Shown one piece after another: positions 1-5,918 of a stretch of DNA of 11,069 bases (the stretch's first letter is position 1; each line of letters starts with the position of its first letter). The stretch is from Mycoplasmatota bacterium (GTDB taxonomy: Bacteria; Bacillota_I; Bacilli_A; Izemoplasmatales; Hujiaoplasmataceae), in contig JAGLYJ010000036.1 of assembly GCA_023132365.1 (NCBI GenBank), positions 1 through 11,069 on the forward strand, given 5' to 3'. The position numbers were made by a program, and so were the translations under genes. Below the pieces are notes generated by a model, which was not told where the DNA came from, ran no database searches, and worked only from the letters and a program-made list of their open reading frames with translations.

Positions 1-38
1 TGTCCGTTTTAAGGAAACTAACTCTGAAGTGCTTTTTT

Positions 39-854
39 TTAATACTCATCAAGGAAGCTTATTTTGCCTTCTTTATTAAAATATCCTAAAACTGAGTCTA
101 AATTAATGTTTTGTGCTGATCGAAAAATGTTAATGTCTATATTTTCATAAACACCCCTTAATTCCGTAATCATTGTTTTCATTTCTTTTCTTTTAGAATC
201 GTCATTTCGATTTTGAAATTCACATCCTTTTGAAACAAAATTAATATTGTGATATTTAATAAAATTAAGCACTTCGCGTTCTTTTATTAAATACATTGGC
301 CTAATTAATTCTAATCCTTCGAAATTTTTAGATCTCGCTTTCGGCAACATTGTTTTAAATGTTCCGGAATAAAAGATATTCATTAAGGTTGTTTCAATAA
401 CATCATCAAAATGATGTCCCAAAGCCAATTTGTTACAACCTAAATCTTTGGCTTTTTGATACAAAAATCCCCTTCTCATTCTAGCGCATAGAAAGCAAGG
501 AGATTTGGGATCCAATGTATTAGCAATTTCATATATTTCCGAATCAAAAACCTCTGTGTTTATTCCTATTTTTTCACAATTGCTTATATGGTTTTGTAAA
601 AACTCATCTGTAAATCCAGAGTTCATAGTTAAATATACAACTTCTATGTTATTATTGAAATGGAGTTTATATTCTTCAAATAAAGCAGCTAAAAGAAGGG
701 AATCTTTCCCGCCGCTCAAAGCTACACATATTTTATCACCTTTTTGAATTAATTTATATTCATCTATCCCTTTCAAAAATTTAGCCAGTAAAGGGCTTTT
801 AAATCTTTTGTTTAGAGATTTAGAGATAGTTACAGCATATTTATTATCATTCAT
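39..854 (-). CDS. ttcA: TtcA-family tRNA 2-thiocytidine synthetase-like ATPase
   Basis: PP-loop ATPase of the TtcA/TtuA superfamily, expected to adenylate a tRNA base and replace oxygen with sulfur (s2C32 in TtcA itself) using an iron-sulfur cluster. With the start chosen here (271 aa), the PP-loop SGGKDS lies at residues 47-52, a CxxC (PCFLC) at 120-123, the signature ALGHHFDD at about 144-151 and a third cysteine at 211 (KGCEF). The two-plus-one cysteine layout matches the three cluster ligands known for TtcA. The frame stays open to an ATG at 869, but the promoter at 872-900 would start transcription near 865, downstream of that codon. The ATG at 854 is preceded by AGGTGAT at 858-864, so I take it as the start. 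The gene is monocistronic as far as visible and ends 38 bases from the window edge. The family is certain; the exact tRNA target is inferred. Confidence 0.85.
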   Translation of the reverse strand: MNDNKYAVTISKSLNKRFKSPLLAKFLKGIDEYKLIQKGDKICVALSGGKDSLLLAALFEEYKLHFNNNIEVVYLTMNSGFTDEFLQNHISNCEKIGINTEVFDSEIYEIANTLDPKSPCFLCARMRRGFLYQKAKDLGCNKLALGHHFDDVIETTLMNIFYSGTFKTMLPKARSKNFEGLELIRPMYLIKEREVLNFIKYHNINFVSKGCEFQNRNDDSKRKEMKTMITELRGVYENIDINIFRSAQNINLDSVLGYFNKEGKISFLDEY

Positions 855-871
855 TTTATCACCTAACATCT

Positions 872-900
872 ATTATACACAAGTTGTATCGTTTTGAAAA
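872..900 (-). promoter_or_regulatory. Promoter of the ttcA-like gene
   Basis: On the minus strand a -35 box TTTTCA (895-900) is followed by 17 bases and a perfect TATAAT (872-877). Transcription should begin near 865, leaving a leader of about 11 bases that holds little besides the ribosome binding site. This placement decides the ttcA start codon (854 rather than 869). Confidence 0.65.
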
Positions 901-922
901 TAACTATAAATAATTTATAATA

Positions 923-952
923 ATTAGTGGTAATTATTGATAATTAACTAAT
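923..952. repeat. AT-rich dyad between divergent promoters (possible operator)
   Basis: Left arm ATTAGT-GG-TAATTAT (923-937), centre TG (938-939), right arm ATAATTA-ACTAAT (940-952). The arms match over 13 bases with one 2-base bulge (GG at 929-930). The dyad covers the -35 box of the plus-strand promoter (937-942) and lies just behind the -35 of the divergent ttcA promoter. That is where an operator would sit. In such AT-rich DNA chance palindromes are common, so a regulatory role is inference. Confidence 0.35.
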
Positions 953-965
953 AATGTGTTATAAT
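937..965 (+). promoter_or_regulatory. Promoter of the NfeD-RDD-SPFH operon
   Basis: TTGATA (-35, 937-942), a 17-base spacer, then TATAAT (960-965) preceded by TG plus one base (957-959), an extended -10. This is the best promoter match in the window. Predicted start of transcription is near 972, giving a leader of about 34 bases before the ATG at 1006. Confidence 0.75.
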
Positions 966-1005
966 GTTAAATATCTAAAATTTGTATTATAATGGAGGTT
1001 GAGAT

Positions 1006-1392
1006 ATGAATAATTTCATTTGGGCATCCAAAAAACCATTAGATGAGTTAGCTACTTTATATGAAGCTAATATTACTTTAAATAAATCCGCAACGGTTTA
1101 TTTTGAAAATGCCTATGTAGTCTTGTTAGGTCTTGACAGGGATAAAAAATTGATCGCTGTGAAACCAATAACAAAAGAAGAAATAAGTATGGGTTTTATC
1201 CCAAAAGAGCAACAACACAACATTACAGTGAAATCTAGTTATTCTAGAATCTGTAATAAATTATTCCTTAAAGAAGCAGCTAGTTTAATGGGATTGAAGT
1301 ATGAGGAACATCACCAATCTTATAAATTTAAAGTTTCTTGGGATAAAATAGAAAAAGTTTTAGTAATTGATTTAAATAAGAGAGAGGTGTAA
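1006..1392 (+). CDS. Unrecognised 128-aa protein, first gene of NfeD/SPFH operon
   Basis: I do not recognise this protein with confidence. It is 128 aa, soluble (no signal peptide or membrane segment) and begins at an ATG with a good site (GGAGGT at 994-999, 6 bases upstream). Residues about 23-56 (ITLNKSATVYFENAYVVLLGLD, then KLIAVKPI) form a strand-helix-strand pattern. This loosely recalls the AbrB/MraZ-type swapped-hairpin fold. A second block at about 81-124 (SRICNKLFLKEAASLMGLKYEE to KVLVIDL) has a similar rhythm, so the protein may hold two such half-domains. That reading is inference from pattern only. It is the promoter-proximal gene of a four-gene operon, 4 bases from nfeD, so it may regulate or partner the membrane module. 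Confidence 0.8.
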   Translation: MNNFIWASKKPLDELATLYEANITLNKSATVYFENAYVVLLGLDRDKKLIAVKPITKEEISMGFIPKEQQHNITVKSSYSRICNKLFLKEAASLMGLKYEEHHQSYKFKVSWDKIEKVLVIDLNKREV

Positions 1393-1396
1393 TATT

Positions 1397-1846
1397 ATGT
1401 TTCTGAGCGCAATTCCAATAGGGACATTAATGGTGTTAATCTGGTTTGCAGTAATTATCGTGGCCGCTGTAATTGAAGCAGGCACTATGGACTTATCAAG
1501 TGTTTGGTTTTCAGCAGGTGCATTATTTGCGTTAATTGTAGCCTTAATCTTCCCGGACTATATCGCAGTTCAAGTAGTAGTATTCCTGGTAGTTTCAATT
1601 TTACTATTAGTTATCTTACGCCCTATATTCAAAGAACACATGAGCAAGAACAAAATTAAAACTAATGCCGATAGTTTAATCGGTAAAATTGCTGTGTGTA
1701 CAAAAGAAATAAAAAATGGCGATAGAGGCGAAGTCAAAATCGAAGGTAAAATTTGGACAGCAATATCAAACGAAGATATTGTATCAGAAGAAAAAGTTAC
1801 TGTTCTTGCTATTAAGGGCGTTAAGTTAGTAGTAAGGAAAAACTAA
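1397..1846 (+). CDS. NfeD-family membrane protein
   Basis: Short-form NfeD protein (149 aa), the usual partner of SPFH/stomatin proteins in bacterial membrane microdomains. Three hydrophobic segments lie at about 9-28, 35-52 and 55-75. They are followed by a cytoplasmic or periplasmic-type OB-fold (about 90-148) with the family pattern SLIGKIAV, GEVKIEGKIWTA and VTVLAIKGVKLVV. No N-terminal ClpP-like protease domain is present, so this is the truncated, non-protease class. The ribosome site AGAGAGGTG overlaps the last codons of the upstream gene, and the stop TAATG overlaps the RDD start by one base, so translation is coupled on both sides. Together with the SPFH gene two cistrons later, this supports a stomatin-partner role. 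Family assignment is strong; the physiological function is not known from sequence. Confidence 0.9.
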   Translation: MFLSAIPIGTLMVLIWFAVIIVAAVIEAGTMDLSSVWFSAGALFALIVALIFPDYIAVQVVVFLVVSILLLVILRPIFKEHMSKNKIKTNADSLIGKIAVCTKEIKNGDRGEVKIEGKIWTAISNEDIVSEEKVTVLAIKGVKLVVRKN

Positions 1847-2541
1847 TGTCTGCATCTTTTTTTAAAAGGCTATTTTCATCGGTAATAGATATAGTGTTAG
1901 TCTTTTTGGTTGTTTACTTAGCTTTTGTTGCTGGTGGTAGAACAATATTAAGAAATCGCGTAGAAAATTTTGATGAAATTTATAGTTCGTATAATGAAGT
2001 TTTAGCGGTATATAATAGTGATTTACAAGATTTGCAAACGGAATACGATGTAAGTATTGAAATTGCAGATGGTGATGAAACACTAGAAGACATTGCAACT
2101 GCTGAATATAACTACAAAATTCAATTAGTAAATGATCAAAATGCAATAGATATCGAACCATTTAACGAACCTTTAACTCATTACTTTCTAGAAACAATAT
2201 ATTTCTATGCAATTGGGTTTTTGGTTATTATGACAATTATATCTCTTGCGACCTTGGGGAGAACCCCGGGTAGAAGATTGATGTTTGTTAAACTAGCATC
2301 GCAAAAAGGACCAGGCGAGTTTGAAAAGCCAAATCCAATTTTAGTATTTTTTCATGATATAGTTTTAAAATATTTCTTTCTAATAATAACATTTATTATT
2401 AGCATGTATTATGGATTAATTTTAGTGCTCATAGCGTTTTCAGTTGATTTAATTTTAATCATGTTCACAAGAAATAATACAACTCTAAGAGATATATTAT
2501 TAAAAATTAGAGTGTTAAAAGCCAGTAATGGCAGAAAATAG
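1846..2541 (+). CDS. RDD-family integral membrane protein
   Basis: 231 aa with the RDD-family signatures: an Arg and an Asp near the first helix (KRLFSSVID, 7-15), a GRTPGRRLMFVKL motif after the second (138-150) and LRDILLKIRVL at the C-terminus (214-224). Predicted membrane segments are at about 12-33, 115-136, 165-185 and 187-208. Unusually, an acidic stretch of about 80 residues (34-114, many Asp, Glu, Asn and Tyr) separates the first two helices. In ordinary RDD proteins this loop is short. Some RDD proteins have been linked to ion transport, but nothing here shows a substrate. The start ATG overlaps the nfeD stop by one base, with TAAGGA about 8 bases upstream. It sits between NfeD and its SPFH partner, so it is probably part of the same membrane assembly (inference). 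Confidence 0.85.
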   Translation: MSASFFKRLFSSVIDIVLVFLVVYLAFVAGGRTILRNRVENFDEIYSSYNEVLAVYNSDLQDLQTEYDVSIEIADGDETLEDIATAEYNYKIQLVNDQNAIDIEPFNEPLTHYFLETIYFYAIGFLVIMTIISLATLGRTPGRRLMFVKLASQKGPGEFEKPNPILVFFHDIVLKYFFLIITFIISMYYGLILVLIAFSVDLILIMFTRNNTTLRDILLKIRVLKASNGRK

Positions 2542-2569
2542 AATACAAATATTATAGGAGGAAAATAAT

Positions 2570-3529
2570 ATGTTTATGCCCGTATTTTTAGCAGTTGATC
2601 CTTTTGTTTGGATCATCATTGCAGCTTTAGTAATTATTATTGTTGCATATTTAGGAAGTAGAATTAAGATTGTTCCACAAGCTACAGAGTATATTGTAGA
2701 AAGATTAGGTCAATATGACAAAACGTGGTCAGCTGGTATTCATTTCTTAGTGCCTTTCTTTGAAAGAACAAGAAGAACTTATAATGCAAGAGGTAGAATG
2801 GTTGACTCAATTACTTTAAAAGAACAAGTATTGGACTTCCCGCCTCAAGCAGTTATTACAAAAGATAATGTAACTATGCAAATAGATACTGTAGTTTTCT
2901 TACAAATAACTGATGCAAGACAATATGTTTATGGAGCTGATAATCCTGGATTCTTAATTGAACAATTAACAGCTACTACTCTTCGTAACATTATCGGGGA
3001 ATTAGAGTTAGACCAAACTTTAACTTCAAGAGATTTGATTAACGAGAGAATGAGAGTTATCTTAGACGAAGCTACTGACCCTTGGGGAATTAAGATTAAC
3101 CGTGTTGAACTTAAAAACATTATTCCACCAAAAGAAATCCGTGAAGCAATGGAAAAACAAATGCGTGCTGAACGTGAACGTAGAGAAGCGATTATTATCG
3201 CCGAAGGTAACAAAGCAGCTAACATCTTAAATGCTGAAGGTTATAAACAAGCAGCTATTAGAGAAGCTGAAGGTAAAAAAGAAGCAGCTATTAGAGAAGC
3301 TGAAGGTCGCGCACAAGCAATTTTAAATGTGCAAAAAGCTACTGCTACAGGTATTGAACTTATAAAAGCTGCAAAAGCAGATCATGCTGTTCTTACTTTA
3401 GAAGCTTATAAAGCAATGGAGAAAGTTGCTGCTGGTCAAGCTACAACAATCATTATCCCAAGCGAACTGCAAAGTGTTGTTGGTTTAGCAACAGGCTTAG
3501 CTGAAGCTTTAAAGGCTCCAAAGAAATAA
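2570..3529 (+). CDS. SPFH/band-7 (stomatin/QmcA-like) membrane scaffold protein
   Basis: 319 aa with one N-terminal membrane segment (about 11-29), an SPFH/band-7 domain (about 33-190, with GQYDKTWSAGIHFLVPF and the typical VITKDNVTMQIDTVVFLQI) and an Ala/Glu-rich coiled coil (about 191-255). A hydrophobic C-terminal part follows (about 290-315), like QmcA/stomatin. These proteins oligomerise on the membrane and organise microdomains, commonly with an NfeD partner. That partner is present here two genes upstream. The start is backed by a perfect AGGAGG (2556-2561) 8 bases upstream; a second ATG two codons later is less well placed. A 28-base gap follows the RDD gene with no terminator, so it is the last cistron of the operon. 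It is not a flotillin: the C-terminal part is too short. The exact subfamily (QmcA or HflK/C-like) is uncertain. Confidence 0.9.
   Translation: MFMPVFLAVDPFVWIIIAALVIIIVAYLGSRIKIVPQATEYIVERLGQYDKTWSAGIHFLVPFFERTRRTYNARGRMVDSITLKEQVLDFPPQAVITKDNVTMQIDTVVFLQITDARQYVYGADNPGFLIEQLTATTLRNIIGELELDQTLTSRDLINERMRVILDEATDPWGIKINRVELKNIIPPKEIREAMEKQMRAERERREAIIIAEGNKAANILNAEGYKQAAIREAEGKKEAAIREAEGRAQAILNVQKATATGIELIKAAKADHAVLTLEAYKAMEKVAAGQATTIIIPSELQSVVGLATGLAEALKAPKK
3251..3307 (+). repeat. 24-bp direct repeat in the SPFH coiled coil
   Basis: An identical 24-base stretch occurs at 3251-3274 and 3284-3307, offset by 33 bases, and encodes AAIREAEG twice. It belongs to a longer 11-residue periodicity (about residues 209-252, I-x-x-A-E-G in four successive units) that builds the coiled coil. 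The other two units are diverged at DNA level, so the identical pair may be a recent duplication or homogenisation. Confidence 0.8.
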
Positions 3530-3544
3530 TTTAATAATACAAAC

Positions 3545-3580
3545 AAATATCGGACTCATAATTGAGCCCGATATTTTTTT
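3545..3580. terminator. Hairpin terminator between convergent operons
   Basis: Arms AAATATCGG (3545-3553) and CCGATATTT (3568-3576), with an A/C mismatch and an inner CTCA/TGAG pair around the loop TAAT (3559-3562). A T-run at 3574-3580 follows on the plus strand. It ends the SPFH operon 15 bases after its stop. On the minus strand the hairpin is followed by a T-rich stretch (TTTGTTTG), so it probably also ends asnS transcription, which finishes at 3592. Confidence 0.85.
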
Positions 3581-3591
3581 ATTGTAATATA

Positions 3592-4959
3592 TTAAAAATC
3601 GCAATTTTTTGGCGTTCTAGGAAATGGAATTACATCTCTAATGTTGTCAACTCCAGTAACATACATTAACATACGCTCTAATCCAAGGCCAAACCCAGAA
3701 TGTTTACATCCACCATATTTTCTTAAGTCTTTATACCACCAAAGATCTTCGTCCACAATACCAAATTCTTTGATTCTCTTTTCTAATACATCTAATCTTT
3801 CTTCTCTTTGAGAGCCGCCAAGAAGTTCCCCAGCTTTAGGAACTAATAAATCCATTGCAGCAACGGTTTCGCCGTCTTCATTTAATCTCATATAAAAGGC
3901 TTTAATATCTTTTGGCCAATCAATAACAAATACTGGTCCGCTGAAATGACTTGTTAAAAATTTTTCGTGTTCCGTTGCTAAATCATGTCCTTGTTTTGGC
4001 TTAACTTCAAATTGTTTTTCGTGTTTAATCAATGTTTCTATAGCTTCTTTATGTGTAACAACTTTAAATTTGCTATTTAATACTTTTTCTAATTTTTGTT
4101 TTAATCCTTTTTCAACAAAACGATCAAAGAAATTCATTTCTGAAGGACATCTTTTAAATACATCCCTAATTATGTACTTCAACATTTCTTCGGCTAGATT
4201 CATGTCATCATTTAAATCAGCAAAAGCAATTTCAGGCTCTATCATCCAAAACTCAGATGCGTGTATTTTTGTGTTTGAATTTTCAGCTCTAAATGTTGGT
4301 GCGAAAGTATAAACATTTTTAAATGCTAATGCGTATGCCTCAGCTTGTAATTGCCCACTTACGCTTAAGTTAGCTTTTTTACCAAAAAAGTCTTTTGAAT
4401 AATCTATTTCCTCATCAATATCTAATGTTGTAATTTGGAACATTTCTCCCGCTCCCTCTGCGTCCGAGGTAGTAATTATTGGTGCGTGAACATAAATGAA
4501 GTCTTTATCTTGAAAGAACTTATGAATTGCATGAGATACTACAGATCTAACTCTAAAAACTGAATTATATAAGTTAGTTCGTATTCTCAAATGAGCATTT
4601 TCTCTTAAAAATTCTCTCGTGTGTCTTTTGGGTTGGATTGGATAATCTTCTAAACTATCACCTAGTAGTACTGTTTCTGTTGCTTTTACTTCAAATGGTT
4701 GTTTAGCGTTTGGAGTTAACACTATAACGCCTGTAACTTTTATTGAAGATCCAACACGAAATTTAGCTACTGCTTTATAATTTTCTAAAATTTGACTTTC
4801 ATAAACTATTTGTAAGGTTTCAAAGCACGTTCCATCGTTTAAATCTATAAATCCAAATGATTTTTGATCTCTATTGTTCCTAATCCACCCCATTATTGTA
4901 ACTGTTTTTCCTTCTAGCTTTTTTTGTGAAGCTATTAAATCTCTAATTGTTATTTCCAT
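3592..4959 (-). CDS. asnS: Asparaginyl-tRNA synthetase
   Basis: Class IIb aminoacyl-tRNA synthetase that charges tRNA-Asn with asparagine in the cytoplasm. At 455 aa it is close to the usual bacterial AsnRS length. The N-terminal OB-fold anticodon domain is at about 18-100. RHTREFLRENAHLRIRT (112-128) and TTSDAEGAGEMF (163-174) are AsnRS/AspRS features. Motif 2 is at about 220-243 (PTFRAENSNT, EFWMIEPE) and motif 3 at about 421-448 (GFGLGLERM, IRDVIPFPRTP). The RAENSNT stretch is typical of AsnRS rather than AspRS. The start ATG at 4959 has AAAGGGGGAT just upstream, inside the end of the alkD-like gene, which it overlaps by 10 bases. The T-box leader at 5671-5880 reads an Asn codon, which independently confirms the specificity. 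Confidence 0.97.
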   Translation of the reverse strand: MEITIRDLIASQKKLEGKTVTIMGWIRNNRDQKSFGFIDLNDGTCFETLQIVYESQILENYKAVAKFRVGSSIKVTGVIVLTPNAKQPFEVKATETVLLGDSLEDYPIQPKRHTREFLRENAHLRIRTNLYNSVFRVRSVVSHAIHKFFQDKDFIYVHAPIITTSDAEGAGEMFQITTLDIDEEIDYSKDFFGKKANLSVSGQLQAEAYALAFKNVYTFAPTFRAENSNTKIHASEFWMIEPEIAFADLNDDMNLAEEMLKYIIRDVFKRCPSEMNFFDRFVEKGLKQKLEKVLNSKFKVVTHKEAIETLIKHEKQFEVKPKQGHDLATEHEKFLTSHFSGPVFVIDWPKDIKAFYMRLNEDGETVAAMDLLVPKAGELLGGSQREERLDVLEKRIKEFGIVDEDLWWYKDLRKYGGCKHSGFGLGLERMLMYVTGVDNIRDVIPFPRTPKNCDF

Positions 4960-5651
4960 GAAAAATCCCCCTTTAATATTGATTTTCTTTCTTTTTCTGG
5001 ATAATGTTCTATTGCATATCTTAATGTAGTTCTTGGCATGTCATTATAATTTGTATATATATATTCTGTAAGCATACTAATATCTTTATCTCCGACGTTT
5101 CTTAGCATCCATCCGTTTGCTTTATGAATCAAGTCGTGATCATCACTTAATAAATTGTCCACTATATCTAGTGTAACTCCCAAAATGTTGTTTCTAATTA
5201 AGTGATTGGTTGAAACTATACTTATTCTTTTAATCCATAAATCATCTGAATGTGAAAATTCATATAATAAACTGTAATCATCAATATTATATAAATATTT
5301 CCCTAGAAGTTGATAACAAGAGGCATCTACTAAATCCCAATTATTAATATATTTAATATATTCCAAATAAAATTCGACGATTTCCTTTTGTTGTTGCAAG
5401 CTTTTAGATTTCAACATTCTAAGTCCTAAAATATATACAGCCAAAAGTCTATATTCGTGAATTTTGTACGTAATCAACTCAATCAATTCAACCTTGCTAA
5501 TAGTATTGTAATTTTCTTTAGCAATTTTTCTTAATGTTGGCACTGATATTCCAACATAATAATGTTGTTGTCCTTTAACATATTCTTTATGGTATTTTGA
5601 TGAAGTTATTAATTCTTTATATCTATGATGCGTTTTTAAAGATTCAATCAT
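4950..5651 (-). CDS. AlkD-like DNA alkylation repair protein (HEAT-repeat glycosylase)
   Basis: 233 aa, all-helical DNA alkylation repair family (COG4912/AlkD). These enzymes wrap DNA with HEAT-like repeats and excise alkylated bases without base flipping. Residues corresponding to the AlkD active cleft can be placed: Trp105 and Asp109 (NNWDLVD), Arg142 (IKRISIVS) and Trp181 (GWMLRNVG). Their spacing is close to Trp109, Asp113, Arg148 and Trp187 of Bacillus cereus AlkD, so the protein is probably catalytic. The family signatures VPTLRKIAK, HDLIHKANGWMLR and MPRTTLRYAIE are also clear. The start at 5651 follows AGAGGTGATT. It is the first gene after the Asn T-box and overlaps asnS by 10 bases, so the two share a transcript and coupled translation. 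Its dependence on asparagine status is unusual and may be incidental. Confidence 0.88.
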   Translation of the reverse strand: MIESLKTHHRYKELITSSKYHKEYVKGQQHYYVGISVPTLRKIAKENYNTISKVELIELITYKIHEYRLLAVYILGLRMLKSKSLQQQKEIVEFYLEYIKYINNWDLVDASCYQLLGKYLYNIDDYSLLYEFSHSDDLWIKRISIVSTNHLIRNNILGVTLDIVDNLLSDDHDLIHKANGWMLRNVGDKDISMLTEYIYTNYNDMPRTTLRYAIEHYPEKERKSILKGDFSWK

Positions 5652-5670
5652 ACAATCACCTCTTATAAAT

Positions 5671-5696
5671 AAAAAAATCGCCCTAAAAAGGACGAT
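5671..5696 (-). terminator. T-box intrinsic terminator
   Basis: Minus-strand hairpin with arms ATCGTCCT (5689-5696) and AGGGCGAT (5677-5684), one G-T wobble, loop TTTT (5685-5688), then a run of seven T (5671-5677). It lies 20 bases before the alkD-like start codon and overlaps the antiterminator pairing partner, as expected for T-box attenuation. Confidence 0.9.
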
Positions 5697-5880
5697 TGAT
5701 ATCGCGGTACCACCTTTATTCCGTCATTGACGGCTCTCATATCCTTAACGCAGATATACGTACAGTTCTACTTAATTCTTCTGTCTCTTACGGTGTTATT
5801 CAAATAGTTTTTGTATAAGGCTTTCACCATCCCTTAATCGCTTGAACAAAAGCTCTACTTTACTTGTCCGGTCTTAGATT
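5671..5880 (-). promoter_or_regulatory. T-box riboswitch, tRNA-Asn specific (AAC specifier)
   Basis: Leader of the alkD-like/asnS unit on the minus strand. The conserved T-box core GGTGGTACCGCG is at 5703-5714, preceded by GGAATAAA. Upstream is Stem I, with AGTA (loop-E type) near its base, AGCGA, and GATGGTGAAAGCC in the distal loop region. The 3' side of the specifier loop reads GAAT-AAC-ACC, with AAC at 5795-5797 in the expected place, so it should pair with the GUU anticodon of tRNA-Asn. The T-box AAAGG (5713-5717) can pair with CCTTT (5687-5691) in the terminator, giving the alternative antiterminator. Uncharged tRNA-Asn should therefore allow read-through into alkD-asnS. Confidence 0.93.
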
Positions 5881-5886
5881 TACTTT

Positions 5887-5914
5887 ATTATATCATAATA
5901 AGCTAGTTTGTAAA
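5887..5914 (-). promoter_or_regulatory. Promoter of the Asn T-box operon
   Basis: Minus-strand TTTACA (-35, 5909-5914), a 16-base spacer, and TATAAT (5887-5892) with TG plus one base in front (TGATATAAT), an extended -10. Transcription should start near 5880, just before Stem I of the T-box. The -35 box lies only 4 bases beyond the prs stop codon. Confidence 0.8.
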
Positions 5915-5918
5915 GTTG

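Noticed and set aside
17..40. T-run at 33-40 after GAAGTGC, resembling a plus-strand terminator tail
   Set aside because: No complementary arm (GCACTTC) exists in the visible bases; an arm outside the window would need a long loop, so it cannot be supported.
505..747. Plus-strand frame opposite the ttcA-like gene
   Set aside because: Overlaps the PP-loop coding region; no ribosome site or recognisable domain.
1862..2161. Open frame on the minus strand opposite the RDD gene
   Set aside because: Its protein is rich in His, Gln, Leu and Tyr with no family likeness, it has no ribosome site, and it lies wholly within a well-supported gene.
2929..3225. Open frame on the minus strand opposite the SPFH gene
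   Set aside because: The sense frame is an unmistakable SPFH protein; the antisense frame reflects the repeated codon pattern of the coiled coil.
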